Assembly (NCBI GenBank): GCA_030949385.1
Contig: JAUZSP010000007.1
Span: forward strand, 131,210-195,209
DNA: 64,000 nucleotides
Direction of reading: 5' to 3'
From: Gammaproteobacteria bacterium
GTDB taxonomy: Bacteria; Pseudomonadota; Gammaproteobacteria; JAUZRS01
The position numbers and the translations under genes are program-made. The notes below the pieces were generated by a model. That model was not told the origin of the DNA and searched no databases. It saw only the letters and a program-made list of their open reading frames with translations. The stretch's first letter is position 1, and every line of letters starts with the position of its first letter. Shown one piece after another: positions 20,169-29,662 of this stretch.

Positions 20169-21335
20169 TCAACTGGCATCCCAGTATTTGGTGGCGATGC
20201 CCTCACCCAAATCCGCTTCGATCAAACGACTGCGTACGTCCAACAGCTTCTCCAGCAGTGCCGGTTCCGCTTGCTCATAGGCATCGGCATCAGGCACACG
20301 CTTGACGACCACACCAAGCAGTTCAGTAATGGCGTTGCCAACGGAGTTCTGACTGATGGTGACAATCAATTTGCCCTCATCGTTGCGATAAATGAGCTGC
20401 TTGAAGGCCGGTTGCCAACGAATGGAGTTGGCGTATTTGGCGTCTCTAACACAGTGATCCCGCACTTTTTTCGCCGCTTTCATAAAGTCGTTGTTAAACA
20501 ACAAAATGCTTTCGACTTCTTTAGGGAAATAGATATCCCGAGGCATGGCCGCATTGCGAGTCGACACCTGCGAGAAAAAAGCCCGATAGAAATCGATAAA
20601 GCCCTTTAACACCAGATCATATTCTGCCCAAAAACGCACGTCCTTCAGTGCATCCACCCCACCTTGAACTTCCCAACAAGGCAAACCTTGTGGGTAGCCC
20701 GTCAAAGAGAGGTTTGACTCATCGCCGTGCAGCGGTTTTAAAATCTCCAGATGCAAGGCCTGATCAAAAAAGTCCCGATAAACCGCTCGCATGTAGGCCT
20801 GAAACAGGCTGTGCTGACCGCCATCAGTCAAATTAGGGTTATCCGCATCCGCCAGCTTGGCCTCACGCAAGCCTTGCATGGGAAAGACAATAAAATGATT
20901 GTGCAACATGCGAATGCTCGGCACCCCTGGAGAAGTCAGCGGCCAAGTGGCATCCAAGCTCGCCTCGCCCGCCAACACCAGCGCCTCAGTGGGGTCAGGG
21001 TACTGCTCGATCATATATTCGATCATGATCTGATTCATGCGGTTCCAGACCGACTTCACTCCAACGTCAATCTGAGTTCGACGCACAGGCCGCCCCAAGG
21101 GGTTCAAAATACTCTGCGAGGTGTTGTAGATGATCGAGGCATCAAAGGCGTTGCTGTGACCCAAGGCTTTGCGATACAGCAGCAGATTTTCAGGGTTGAG
21201 CAACAGGCCGTTATTATTGACCAGATCGTTTAGGTTTTCGGTGCTGTTAAAAAATTCATTGGGTTTCATTCCCTCCGGCACATCCAGAGGAATAGGACGA
21301 AAAGGCGTAATTATTTCACGTGAGCCGATCTGCAT
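20169..21335 (-). CDS. Conserved-looking protein of unknown family (388 residues)
   Basis: I do not recognise this protein. It is soluble, without signal peptide or membrane helices, and starts [20 protein letters not shown]. Possible landmarks are [20 protein letters not shown], the motif [14 protein letters not shown] near residue 145 and [20 protein letters not shown]. The HNH stretch is not followed by a nuclease-like context. Codon use resembles the neighbouring genes, so it is probably native. It lies 88 bp upstream of thrS on the same strand and may be cotranscribed, but no pathway link is visible. Confidence 0.75.
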   Translation of the reverse strand: MQIGSREIITPFRPIPLDVPEGMKPNEFFNSTENLNDLVNNNGLLLNPENLLLYRKALGHSNAFDASIIYNTSQSILNPLGRPVRRTQIDVGVKSVWNRMNQIMIEYMIEQYPDPTEALVLAGEASLDATWPLTSPGVPSIRMLHNHFIVFPMQGLREAKLADADNPNLTDGGQHSLFQAYMRAVYRDFFDQALHLEILKPLHGDESNLSLTGYPQGLPCWEVQGGVDALKDVRFWAEYDLVLKGFIDFYRAFFSQVSTRNAAMPRDIYFPKEVESILLFNNDFMKAAKKVRDHCVRDAKYANSIRWQPAFKQLIYRNDEGKLIVTISQNSVGNAITELLGVVVKRVPDADAYEQAEPALLEKLLDVRSRLIEADLGEGIATKYWDAS

Positions 21336-21341
21336 ACAACG

Positions 21342-21584
21342 TTATCCTTGTTCCGTTTTTTGACAATATTTTGCTTTGATCTGCTCATTGGCAGCTTCAC
21401 CACGATCACAACGAACGCAGTTTAAAACACGATTTAACCTCTTTTTCCGACCAGCGACGGTTACAACCCAAGGACGGTTCACAAACGGCGGTTTATGGCG
21501 AACGTGCTGACCGTGATGACAGGCCAACTCTGCGACCCAATCGCCCAATTCATCTTGGTGATAACCGATGATTTTTTGCTGCAC
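21342..21584 (-). CDS. DUF3565 small protein
   Basis: An 80-residue protein with the DUF3565 pattern: IIGYHQDELGDWVAELACHH, GQHVRHKPPFVNRPWVVT, and a C-terminal LNCVRCDRGEA. The paired cysteines and histidines suggest metal binding, but no function is established. It ends 6 bp before the 388-residue protein and starts 2 bp after the diguanylate cyclase, so these three are likely one transcript. Confidence 0.8.
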   Translation of the reverse strand: MQQKIIGYHQDELGDWVAELACHHGQHVRHKPPFVNRPWVVTVAGRKKRLNRVLNCVRCDRGEAANEQIKAKYCQKTEQG

Positions 21585-21586
21585 GT

Positions 21587-22999
21587 TTAAGAAGCCGTCT
21601 TAATCCGGTTGCGCCCCGAATTTTTTGCTTCATACAAAGCCTTGTCCGCACGCGCCATCAACTGACTCAAATCATCATCGGCATCATTGGGAATCAAGTC
21701 AGCCACTCCCGCACTGATGGTGACAGAGATCACCTCCCCATCAGAGAGGCTAATTTTTTCCGCTTCAATCGCACGACGAATGCGCTCAGAAGTTAACCAC
21801 GCTTCATCAACACTGGTTTTGGGAAAGACAATACAGAACTCTTCACCACCAATGCGAGCGGCAAAATCCGTGTCACGAATCAGCTTCAGCAACAACTGAC
21901 AAACTGCGATCAAAACACGATCACCCGACTCATGACCGTAACGGTCGTTCACCTGCTTAAAATGATCCAGATCCAAAAGCAACATCGAAAACGGTTGTGA
22001 ACTGCGTTGCGCAGCGACAATGCATTGTTCCGCACGAGAGTGAAAATAACGGCGATTAAACAACCCTGTCATGGAGTCTGTGACCAATAACGTATGCGTC
22101 GTATTACGACTGGCCAATAAAAAATGGCTCAAATAACCGGCCAATAACACCACCAGCAGACCCAAAGACCAAAACAGAGCACGTCCTTGCCACTGCCCAC
22201 CCCAGCCCGCCAACGGGCGGCCTGCCAGCTGCCACTGACCATTGGGAAAATTCACCGCCAGCAACAATGACTCACTCTTCGGCGCAAACAACTCAGCTTG
22301 ACCCCAAAAAAGCGCACCCTGTGCGCCTTTACCATCCACTCCGCGCAAAGCGATCTCTATACCCGCCTGTTGCGACTCCAACACGACGTCATTCAATAAC
22401 CGGTCGAGATCGATCAAAATTACCGCCAACCCCCAATAACCGTCTGCACTAAGATTGCCTACCACAGCAGGGAAAAACAGCGGATAACGAGCAATAATGG
22501 CGCGACCGGTTTGACGCAGTTCCACCGGGCCTGAAATCAGCAGCTTTTTTTCGCTTATGGTTTTACGCACCACCTGCGCACGTTTTGGATCAGCCAACAA
22601 ATTATGGCCGACAGCAGCTTCATTGCCTTTTAAGGGATGGATAAAGGTCACCACCGAACGGGGTGCCAACTGTAAACTGCGAACACCAGGCACCTCTTTC
22701 AGCAGCACTTTGGCGTAACGTTCAAAATAGACTTGGTTTAAAACAGGACTGGTACGCACCCAAGCGGCCAGACTGTAGACCAAAAAAATGCGTTTATTGA
22801 TTGCTTGCTCAAGGTGAATGCGGCTCGCACTCAAATCTCTGTGCAATGTTATTTGCGCCGCTTGCTGAGCCAAGTCGCCCTGTTTTAGATCCCACAGGCG
22901 CAACAGAGTTAATAACGCCAACACCGTAACCGCACCGAGAAAAATCGGTAACCACTTACGACACCAACCTTTTTGGTTATGCAGCTGACAGCCAAACAC
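21587..22999 (-). CDS. Membrane diguanylate cyclase with CHASE-type sensor
   Basis: Predicted to make cyclic di-GMP in response to a periplasmic signal. The 470 residues contain a first membrane helix (about 15-35), a periplasmic CHASE-like domain (about 40-265, with PGVRSLQLAPRSVVTFIHPL), a second helix (about 275-295) and a GGDEF domain. The GGDEF domain has an intact active site (RIGGEEF) and an RxxD inhibitory site five residues before it (RDTDFAARIGGEEF), so product feedback is expected. It begins 9 bp after rlmB. Confidence 0.9.
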   Translation of the reverse strand: MFGCQLHNQKGWCRKWLPIFLGAVTVLALLTLLRLWDLKQGDLAQQAAQITLHRDLSASRIHLEQAINKRIFLVYSLAAWVRTSPVLNQVYFERYAKVLLKEVPGVRSLQLAPRSVVTFIHPLKGNEAAVGHNLLADPKRAQVVRKTISEKKLLISGPVELRQTGRAIIARYPLFFPAVVGNLSADGYWGLAVILIDLDRLLNDVVLESQQAGIEIALRGVDGKGAQGALFWGQAELFAPKSESLLLAVNFPNGQWQLAGRPLAGWGGQWQGRALFWSLGLLVVLLAGYLSHFLLASRNTTHTLLVTDSMTGLFNRRYFHSRAEQCIVAAQRSSQPFSMLLLDLDHFKQVNDRYGHESGDRVLIAVCQLLLKLIRDTDFAARIGGEEFCIVFPKTSVDEAWLTSERIRRAIEAEKISLSDGEVISVTISAGVADLIPNDADDDLSQLMARADKALYEAKNSGRNRIKTAS

Positions 23000-23008
23000 C
23001 GTTCTGCA

Positions 23009-23767
23009 TCACCCCAATGAACCCGCATTTTGTTGCCGTTTCACCTCAAACAGGGTGATTCCTGTGGCGACGGAGACGTTCAAACTCTCCACCTGCCCCT
23101 GCATTGGAATTTTGACCAGTTGATCGCAACCGTCACGCGTCAATCGGCGCATACCACTGCTTTCTGAACCCATCACCAAAGCCAGCGCGCCTTTTAACTG
23201 AACGTCGTATAAGTTCTGTTCAGCCTCACCCGCCAGCCCCACCACCCACAAATCCAAATCCTGCAAGGTTTTCAGGGTACGGGAAATATTGGTCACTTGG
23301 AAAAAAGGCACACTCTCCACCGCACCGGCGGCCACTTTGCGCACCACAGGAGTAATGCCCACCGCACGGTCTTTGGGCACCACCACCGCATGTGCGCCCA
23401 CCGCATCGGCACTGCGCAGACACGCACCCAAATTATGCGGGTCTTGAATGCCGTCTAAAACCAAGACCAAGGCATCTTCTTCGAGCGCCTGAATCAGCTC
23501 AAACAACTCCCCCTCACCGCGCATCTGTACGCTGCGGTATTCCGCAACTACCCCTTGATGATTTGGATTGCCAAAACGATCCAATTCTCGTTTTGAACAC
23601 GAGACCACAGCAACCTGAAGAGAGTCGGCCAATGCCCGTATCTTTTGCAGACGTTGATCACTGCGCGCCTCATCCACCGAGAGCTGCACGACGTTTTTAG
23701 GGTCGTTACGCAGCGCCGCTTCCACGGCATGCAGACCGTAAATCAACGGCCTACTGCTTTTGGCCAT
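23009..23767 (-). CDS. rlmB: 23S rRNA (guanosine-2251-2'-O)-methyltransferase
   Basis: SPOUT-class methyltransferase that modifies G2251 in the ribosomal P loop. The 252 residues show the substrate-binding N-domain (YGLHAVEAALRNDPKNVVQL) and SPOUT motifs 1-3: LDGIQDPHNLGACLRSADAV, VMGSESSGMRRL and IPMQGQVESLNVSVATGI. Its ATG overlaps the rnr stop by one base (TAATG), so translation is coupled. Confidence 0.95.
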   Translation of the reverse strand: MAKSSRPLIYGLHAVEAALRNDPKNVVQLSVDEARSDQRLQKIRALADSLQVAVVSCSKRELDRFGNPNHQGVVAEYRSVQMRGEGELFELIQALEEDALVLVLDGIQDPHNLGACLRSADAVGAHAVVVPKDRAVGITPVVRKVAAGAVESVPFFQVTNISRTLKTLQDLDLWVVGLAGEAEQNLYDVQLKGALALVMGSESSGMRRLTRDGCDQLVKIPMQGQVESLNVSVATGITLFEVKRQQNAGSLG

Positions 23768-26100
23768 TAACTGGCACCAGAGGGTTTACGCGCCGGACGT
23801 TTGCGACGACGAGGACGACGCGCCGGACGCTCAAACTCAGATTTAGGTTTGGCTTCGACAGTGTCATCGGCCAGCGGCTCAAAATCAATTTTTCGATCAT
23901 CCAAACTGACTCGCGCCACTTTGACCTTAATCGCATCACCGATGCGATAAATTTTGCCCGAACGCTCACCGATCATACGGTGACCCTTGGGATCAAATTT
24001 ATAATAATCTTTGCTCAGCGAGGTGACGTGTACCAAACCCTCAACGTAAACGTCATTCAACTCCACAAACAAGCCAAATGAGGTCACCGTGGTGATAATG
24101 CCAGGGAATTCTTCACCCACTCGATCCAGCATGTATTCACACTTAAGCCAATCGGTGGCATCACGGGTCGCGTCATCGGCACGGCGCTCCGCCATAGAAC
24201 ACTGCTCACCCAAACGCACCATCTGATCGGCGCTGTAATCGTACGCTCGCACCCGTTTGCCACGCAGTGCCAGCAAGGCCTTTTTCGGCAACGAGGCAAC
24301 TGTGCGCTGATCACCGCCGTGAATGATGTGGCGAATGGCACGATGCACCAGCAGATCAGGGTAACGACGAATCGGTGAAGTGAAATGAGCGTAGCTGTCC
24401 AGTGAAAGACCAAAATGCCCTTGAGAACCATCTGGACTGTAAACCGCTTGACTTAAGGAACGCAATAAAACCGTCTGGAACAGACGCGCATCGGGGCGCT
24501 CGGCTACTGCGCGCAGCACTTCGGCGTAATCTTCCGCTGAGGGGCTGTCACCGCCTTTGAGGCTCAAACCGTGCTCTTTTAAGAAGGTGTGCAGATCTTC
24601 CAACTTGGCTTTTTTCGGTCCACCGTGAACACGAAACAGACCCGGCACCTTTTTATTTTGCAGGTACTCAGCGGCGGCCACATTGGCCAAAATCATACAC
24701 TCTTCGATCAAGCGGTGAGCGTCGTTGCGCCCCACCGGCACAATCGCTTCGATCTTTTTATTGGCATCAAAACGAATCACCGTTTCACGACTGTCAAAAT
24801 CAATCGCGCCCCGCTTCTGGCGACGTTTCAACAGCGCGTGATAAAGGTCGTAAAGACGCTCTAAGTGGGGAATCAAAACTTGGTTTTGTTGGCGCAAGGT
24901 CTGATCTTTATCCACCAGCATCGCCGCCACATCGGTGTAGGTCAGACGCGCATGAGAGCACATCAAACCTTCAAAAAAGCGGCTGCGGATCATCTTGCCG
25001 CTGGGATCAATGATCATCTCAGCCACCATGCAGAGACGATCCACATGCGGGTTCAATGAACAGAGACCATTGGAGAGCACTTCCGGCAGCATCGGCACCA
25101 CCCGTCCAGGGAAATAGACCGAGGTGGCACGCAGCTGCGCTTCGTCATCCAGTGGTTCACCGATTTTGACATAATGTGACACATCGGCAATCGCCACCAG
25201 CAACCGCCAGTTTTCGCCTTGTTGTTCACAGAAGACCGCATCATCAAAATCTTGTGAATCGGCACCGTCAATGGTCACCAAGGGCATGTTGCGCAGATCT
25301 TCACGACCGACCTTATCCGCCTCCAACACCTCTGGCGAAAGGCCGACAATGTCGGCCTCCACCGCATCGGGCCATTTAACCGGAATATTGTGGGCGTTGA
25401 GCGCCACCTCAATCTCCATCCCCGGCATCATGTGGTCACCCAGCACTTCGGTAATGTGGCCGATGGGCTGATGACGGCGGTTAGGCTGCTGCACAATGGT
25501 GGCCATGACAATCTGGCCGTGCTGAGCTTCACCCCGTTGATCGCTGGGAATAAAGACTTCTTGATGAATGCGTTTGTTGTCGGCAATCACCAACGACAAA
25601 CCATCTTCACAATAAAAACGCCCCACCACTTGTTTATTGGCGCGCTCCAGCACCTCCACCAAGACCCCTTCACGGCGACCTCGGCGATCAAAACCGGACA
25701 CACGCACCACGGCACGATCACCGTGCAACAAAGAACGCATCTCTTTCGGCCCTAAAAAAAGGTCATCGCCACCTTCATCGGGTACCAGAAAACCGAAACT
25801 GTCGGGATGAGCAATCACTCGTCCTCGCACCATATCTTCATCGTTAACCAACATATGGCCACCACGGCGGTTCTTCACCAGCTGACCGTCACGCACCATG
25901 GCAATCAGCCTGCGCCGCAGCGCTTCCAGTGGCTCATCACCGGTCAGCTTTAAGATTTCAATAAAACCATCGTAGGTCAGCGGAGCACCGTGCTTCTCTA
26001 AAAGTTCCAGCAACAGCTCTCGGCTGGCAATGGGATTGTCGTAATGGCGCGCTTCACGCTCAGCTTGGGGGTCGCGAGGGGTGTTTTTATTAATACTCAT
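23767..26100 (-). CDS. rnr: Ribonuclease R
   Basis: 3'-to-5' exoribonuclease that degrades structured RNA. The start is ATG at 26100 (MSINKNTPRDPQAEREARHY); a frame to 26130 adds ten unsupported residues. The 777 residues hold an N-terminal winged helix, cold-shock domains, the RNB catalytic domain with IDGADSQDFDDAVFCEQQG (metal-binding aspartates) and a C-terminal S1 domain ending in a basic tail (RRPRRRKRPARK). It is the first gene of the rnr-rlmB pair, divergent from tRNA-Leu. Confidence 0.95.
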   Translation of the reverse strand: MSINKNTPRDPQAEREARHYDNPIASRELLLELLEKHGAPLTYDGFIEILKLTGDEPLEALRRRLIAMVRDGQLVKNRRGGHMLVNDEDMVRGRVIAHPDSFGFLVPDEGGDDLFLGPKEMRSLLHGDRAVVRVSGFDRRGRREGVLVEVLERANKQVVGRFYCEDGLSLVIADNKRIHQEVFIPSDQRGEAQHGQIVMATIVQQPNRRHQPIGHITEVLGDHMMPGMEIEVALNAHNIPVKWPDAVEADIVGLSPEVLEADKVGREDLRNMPLVTIDGADSQDFDDAVFCEQQGENWRLLVAIADVSHYVKIGEPLDDEAQLRATSVYFPGRVVPMLPEVLSNGLCSLNPHVDRLCMVAEMIIDPSGKMIRSRFFEGLMCSHARLTYTDVAAMLVDKDQTLRQQNQVLIPHLERLYDLYHALLKRRQKRGAIDFDSRETVIRFDANKKIEAIVPVGRNDAHRLIEECMILANVAAAEYLQNKKVPGLFRVHGGPKKAKLEDLHTFLKEHGLSLKGGDSPSAEDYAEVLRAVAERPDARLFQTVLLRSLSQAVYSPDGSQGHFGLSLDSYAHFTSPIRRYPDLLVHRAIRHIIHGGDQRTVASLPKKALLALRGKRVRAYDYSADQMVRLGEQCSMAERRADDATRDATDWLKCEYMLDRVGEEFPGIITTVTSFGLFVELNDVYVEGLVHVTSLSKDYYKFDPKGHRMIGERSGKIYRIGDAIKVKVARVSLDDRKIDFEPLADDTVEAKPKSEFERPARRPRRRKRPARKPSGAS

Positions 26101-26224
26101 TCCAGATAACTTCAATAACCGATACACCACGATTCATGGCAGGAGACATTATGGCCGAAATTTGCAGCAGGGCATAATATTTCTCTGCTTAATCTGCCAT
26201 TAAACACTATTTTGCACAAAAACA

Positions 26225-26253
26225 TTGACATATCAGGAGGAGATGGGTAAATT
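26225..26253 (+). promoter_or_regulatory. Sigma-70 promoter of tRNA-Leu
   Basis: TTGACA at 26225-26230 and TAAATT at 26248-26253 are 17 bases apart. A GC-rich discriminator (GCGCGCC) follows, as is usual for stringently controlled stable RNA genes. Confidence 0.8.
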
Positions 26254-26295
26254 GCGCGCCACTTCGAGTGGCAACACTGAAGTAACCGCACTTTT

Positions 26296-26382
26296 GCCGA
26301 GGTGGCGGAATTGGTAGACGCGCTAGCTTCAGGTGCTAGTGAGCTTTGGCTCGTGGAGGTTCAAGTCCTCTTCTCGGCACCA
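26296..26382 (+). tRNA. tRNA-Leu (anticodon CAG)
   Basis: The 87-base gene begins GCCGAGG and ends with the pairing strand, discriminator A and an encoded CCA. The anticodon arm CTAGC-TTCAGGT-GCTAG exposes CAG, reading CUG. The long variable arm (GAGCTTTGGCTC) and TTCAAGTCC T-loop are those of a class II tRNA-Leu. Confidence 0.97.
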
Positions 26383-26537
26383 TATTTATAGAATCCTGCC
26401 AGATCAACACAAGTCACTTTCAGCATTATTTTACACACTCTGCCTATTTTGTATTCCCCTTCCGCTTTGATTACGCCCTCAGCGCATGTCTGCTCGAAAG
26501 CTCTCTTACACCAAAGTTCAAATAAGACAGAAGCAAC

Positions 26538-27251
26538 TTGATTATCAGTCTGTTATTCATGGGATTTCTGATCGGCATGCGCCATGCGCTGGAGGCTGAT
26601 CACATCGCCGCCATTGCTACCCTTGCAACACGCACGAATTCGCTGCGAGGAGCCCTAAGGCAAGGCGCAGCCTGGGGGCTGGGTCACACCGCCACGCTGT
26701 TCTTGTTTGGCTCCGTCGTCATCCTGATGGACTCGGTCGTCCCTGAAACGTTCGCCCTAAAACTCGAATTTGCCGTAGGCTGTTTATTGGTGATTTTAGG
26801 TTTAGATGTGATGCGCAAACTGATTCGTGACCGAATCCATTTCCATAGCCATAAACACACCTGCGGCGTACAGCATTTCCATGCTCACTCACACGCCGGT
26901 CAACGTAACCACAGTCCTGCGACGCATCAACATCAACATCCTGAAGGATTTCCTGTTCGAGCCTTGTTTATTGGCCTGATCCACGGCATGGCAGGTTCTG
27001 CCGCACTTATATTATTAACGCTGGAAACAATTCAGTCTCCTCTGCTTGGCTTAACGTACATGGCCTTGTTTGGCTTAGGTTCCATGCTCGGCATGGCCGT
27101 GCTGTCGGTGATCATCGCCATCCCGCTACGCCGATCTGCTCAAGGCCTGACTTGGTTGCATAATAGCCTGCAAGCCATCGTCGGTATCATCACCATTGCG
27201 TTAGGCGCTCATCTGATCATGAACATCGGCACTCAAATTATCGTCTTCTGA
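26538..27251 (+). CDS. Nickel/cobalt transporter-like membrane protein (UreH/NiCoT type)
   Basis: A 237-residue, roughly six-helix membrane protein. The second half of helix one carries RHALEADHIAAIATL, close to the HX4DH signature of NiCoT-type nickel/cobalt transporters. A later helix has GLIHGMAGSAALILL. Between helices three and four is a histidine-rich loop (HSHKHTCGVQHFHAHSHAG) with more than ten His, which could bind metal. The start is uncertain: TTG at 26538, or ATG at 26559. Its end lies on the relic of a YihY-family gene. Metal specificity is inference. Confidence 0.75.
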   Translation: MIISLLFMGFLIGMRHALEADHIAAIATLATRTNSLRGALRQGAAWGLGHTATLFLFGSVVILMDSVVPETFALKLEFAVGCLLVILGLDVMRKLIRDRIHFHSHKHTCGVQHFHAHSHAGQRNHSPATHQHQHPEGFPVRALFIGLIHGMAGSAALILLTLETIQSPLLGLTYMALFGLGSMLGMAVLSVIIAIPLRRSAQGLTWLHNSLQAIVGIITIALGAHLIMNIGTQIIVF

Positions 27252-27254
27252 TTT

Positions 27255-27652
27255 TTTCGCCGAGACCATAAAATGCCGTCGCTTGATCACCACCCGATGA
27301 AAGAAAATCACCGACATGGCGTTTTCCAACACCGTAAAGGCCATTGAACTGAAAAACAGCAGCACCACGATCAACAGCCAACCAATCTTCTCACGCTGCG
27401 ACAACACCACGGCCAACTGTTCCAGCAACGCCTGCGATTCACCCGCCACCACCAAATTCAGATGCTGCCCTAAGGTATAGAGAGTGCCAGCAGGATCAAA
27501 ATCAACAGAGGAAAATGGATAACAGCGAGTAATAAGCCACCGCTCCCGAAAGCAACATGCCTTGATTGGCACGAAAACCTACTAACACTCGCCAGAGAAA
27601 CTTAAAGGGATGAGAGATCACCCAACGCAATCGGAAAGAAGAGAGGGCCATG
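27255..27652 (-). pseudogene. Remnant of a YihY/BrkB-family membrane protein gene
   Basis: Three minus-strand frames form pieces of one YihY-family protein. The start at 27652 gives MALSSFRLRWVISHPFKFLW, then GFRANQGMLLSGAVAYYSLL and a stop. A second frame reads PLLILILLALS. A third gives LGQHLNLVVAGESQALLEQL and then FSSMAFTVLENAMSVIFFHR to MVSA. Homologues have about ten more residues between pieces two and three and a further 250 or so at the C-terminus. The rest is replaced by antisense of the nickel transporter gene. An intact paralogue is at 41606. Confidence 0.8.
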
Positions 27653-27700
27653 AATTAACAGTAGCCGAAAAAGCGCCAAAAAATCCAGTATGCTACGCCC

Positions 27701-28588
27701 ATGAGAGCCGACCCCATTATCCAAGTGAACAACTTGAAGAAAAAATACCCGCGCGTTTACGCCGTGCAGGGCATCCATTTTGAACTGCACCGTGGTCACT
27801 GCCTCGGGCTGCTTGGCCCCAACGGTGCGGGCAAAACCACCACCATTGAAATGCTGGAAGGCATCACTCCGCCCAGCAGCGGTGAGATACTCTACAAAGG
27901 TAAGCCGCTGGGGAAAACCTTTCATAATCAAGCGGGGATTCAATTTCAAGCCACTGCCTTGCAAGAGTTCCTCACTGCCAAAGAACATTTAACTCTGTTC
28001 CAAAACCTCTACCCACAGAGCCTGCCCCTTTCAGAGGTTGTCGAGCTCTGTTCACTGCACGAATTCCTCAACCAAGATGCCAGTCAACTCTCCGGCGGCC
28101 AACGCCAACGTCTGCTGTTGGCCATAGCCATGATCAACGATCCCGAAGTGCTGTTTCTTGACGAACCGACCACCGGCCTCGACCCGCAAGCACGGCGCAA
28201 TTTTTGGAGCATGATCGACGGCATCAAACAACGCGGCAAAACCGTCTTGCTCACCACCCACTACATGGAAGAGGCCTACCAGCTCTGTGACCAAATTTTA
28301 ATTATGGATCACGGCAAAATCATCGCCAGCGGCTCCCCAGACGAACTGCTGAAAAGCCATTTCCAAGAGTCCATTATCACTCTACCAAGTGAGGACTTTA
28401 AGGTTCAAAACGATTTTCCTCTACAACACCAAAACCTCGGTGACAACATTGAAATTCGCTCCAGCAACATCAACCAAACGCTGCAAACCTTACTGGAACA
28501 CAAGATTCCACTGCAACATCTACAAATCCGAAAACACACACTGGAAGACCTCTTTTTGGCTCTGACCGGTAAGGAGCTACGCCAATGA
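27701..28588 (+). CDS. ABC-2 exporter, ATP-binding protein
   Basis: Energises export with the permease that follows. The 295 residues show Walker A (LLGPNGAGKTTTIEMLEG), a Q-loop, the signature LSGGQRQRLLLAIAM, Walker B (VLFLDEPTTGLDPQARR) and the switch His (TTHYMEEAYQLCDQI). Its stop overlaps the permease start (ATGA). This type (CcmA/NodI/drug-efflux-like) commonly moves drugs or lipid-linked molecules; the substrate is unknown. Confidence 0.92.
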   Translation: MRADPIIQVNNLKKKYPRVYAVQGIHFELHRGHCLGLLGPNGAGKTTTIEMLEGITPPSSGEILYKGKPLGKTFHNQAGIQFQATALQEFLTAKEHLTLFQNLYPQSLPLSEVVELCSLHEFLNQDASQLSGGQRQRLLLAIAMINDPEVLFLDEPTTGLDPQARRNFWSMIDGIKQRGKTVLLTTHYMEEAYQLCDQILIMDHGKIIASGSPDELLKSHFQESIITLPSEDFKVQNDFPLQHQNLGDNIEIRSSNINQTLQTLLEHKIPLQHLQIRKHTLEDLFLALTGKELRQ

Positions 28589-29604
28589 TGCGCCGCATTG
28601 CTGCCCTGTTTCACGCCCGTAACTTAGAATTTATCCGTGACCGCGCCTCCTTGAGCTGGAATTTGCTCTTCCCCGCCCTACTGGTCTTAGGCCTTGCGTT
28701 TGTTTTTTCTGGTGATGACAAGAGCCTATTCAAAGTGGCTCAGCTCACCACCGCCACAGAGCAGATTAACCCTCAACAACACCCCTTTTTAAGCACCGAA
28801 CACATTCAATTTTTTATCCTCGAAGATCGAACAGCCGCACTGAAAAAAGTCGCCACCCATCAAATTGATCTGCTGTTAGAAATACACGATAAACAGATCC
28901 ATTACTGGGTCAATTCAGAATCGGCCAACGGTTACATCGTAGAAAAATTGCTATTAGCCCGTGATCCAAAGGCACTCAAACAAGTAACGCAGGGGCAGCC
29001 CATGCGTTATGTGGATTGGTTACTGCCTGGCATATTAAGCATGAACATTATGTTCAGTTGCCTGTTTGGAGTCGGTTTTATTGTGGTACGTTATCGTAAA
29101 AATGGTTATCTGAAACGCCTTAATGCCACCCCAGTTACGGCCATTGAGTTTTTAATTGCCCAAGTTTTGTCGCGTCTGCTGCTGCTGCTCAGCGTCACCG
29201 TACTGGTTTATATGGGTACCAATTATTTTCTCGATTTCAGTATGCACGGCAATTATTGGCACCTGCTTCTGCTCACCGCCTTGGGCATTTTTTGCATGAT
29301 CAGTCTCGCCTTAACGCTGGCCTCACGCACCTCCAGCGAGGAGCTGGCAGGCGGTCTGCTGAACGTCATCAGTTGGCCGATGATGATGCTCTCTGGGGTC
29401 TGGTTTTCCCTAGAGGGCAGCCCAGAAGCCATTCAGATATTGGCAAATTTTTTCCCGCTGACGCATTTAATCGACGGCGCACGGGCGATTATGTTGGAAG
29501 GGGCTGATCTGAGTGACATTCGTTATTCATTGCTGGCATTGAGCATCATGAGTTTGGTTTTTCTGCTCACCAGCACCAAGCTGTTTCGCTGGAAAGCAGA
29601 GTGA
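28585..29604 (+). CDS. ABC-2 exporter, permease
   Basis: A 339-residue permease with one N-terminal helix (LSWNLLFPALLVLGLAFVFS), a large extracytoplasmic loop (residues about 50-140) and a C-terminal block of five helices, including MMMLSGVWFSLEGSPEAIQI and the characteristic SPEAIQILANFFPLTHLIDG. It overlaps the ATPase gene by four bases. A divergent-looking HxlR regulator follows on the same strand and may control the pair. Confidence 0.9.
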   Translation: MMRRIAALFHARNLEFIRDRASLSWNLLFPALLVLGLAFVFSGDDKSLFKVAQLTTATEQINPQQHPFLSTEHIQFFILEDRTAALKKVATHQIDLLLEIHDKQIHYWVNSESANGYIVEKLLLARDPKALKQVTQGQPMRYVDWLLPGILSMNIMFSCLFGVGFIVVRYRKNGYLKRLNATPVTAIEFLIAQVLSRLLLLLSVTVLVYMGTNYFLDFSMHGNYWHLLLLTALGIFCMISLALTLASRTSSEELAGGLLNVISWPMMMLSGVWFSLEGSPEAIQILANFFPLTHLIDGARAIMLEGADLSDIRYSLLALSIMSLVFLLTSTKLFRWKAE

Positions 29605-29662
29605 ATTTATTTTTCTTAAGGAATCAAATCGCCAAATTTTCAGCGGTTATCTGACCCACCCT

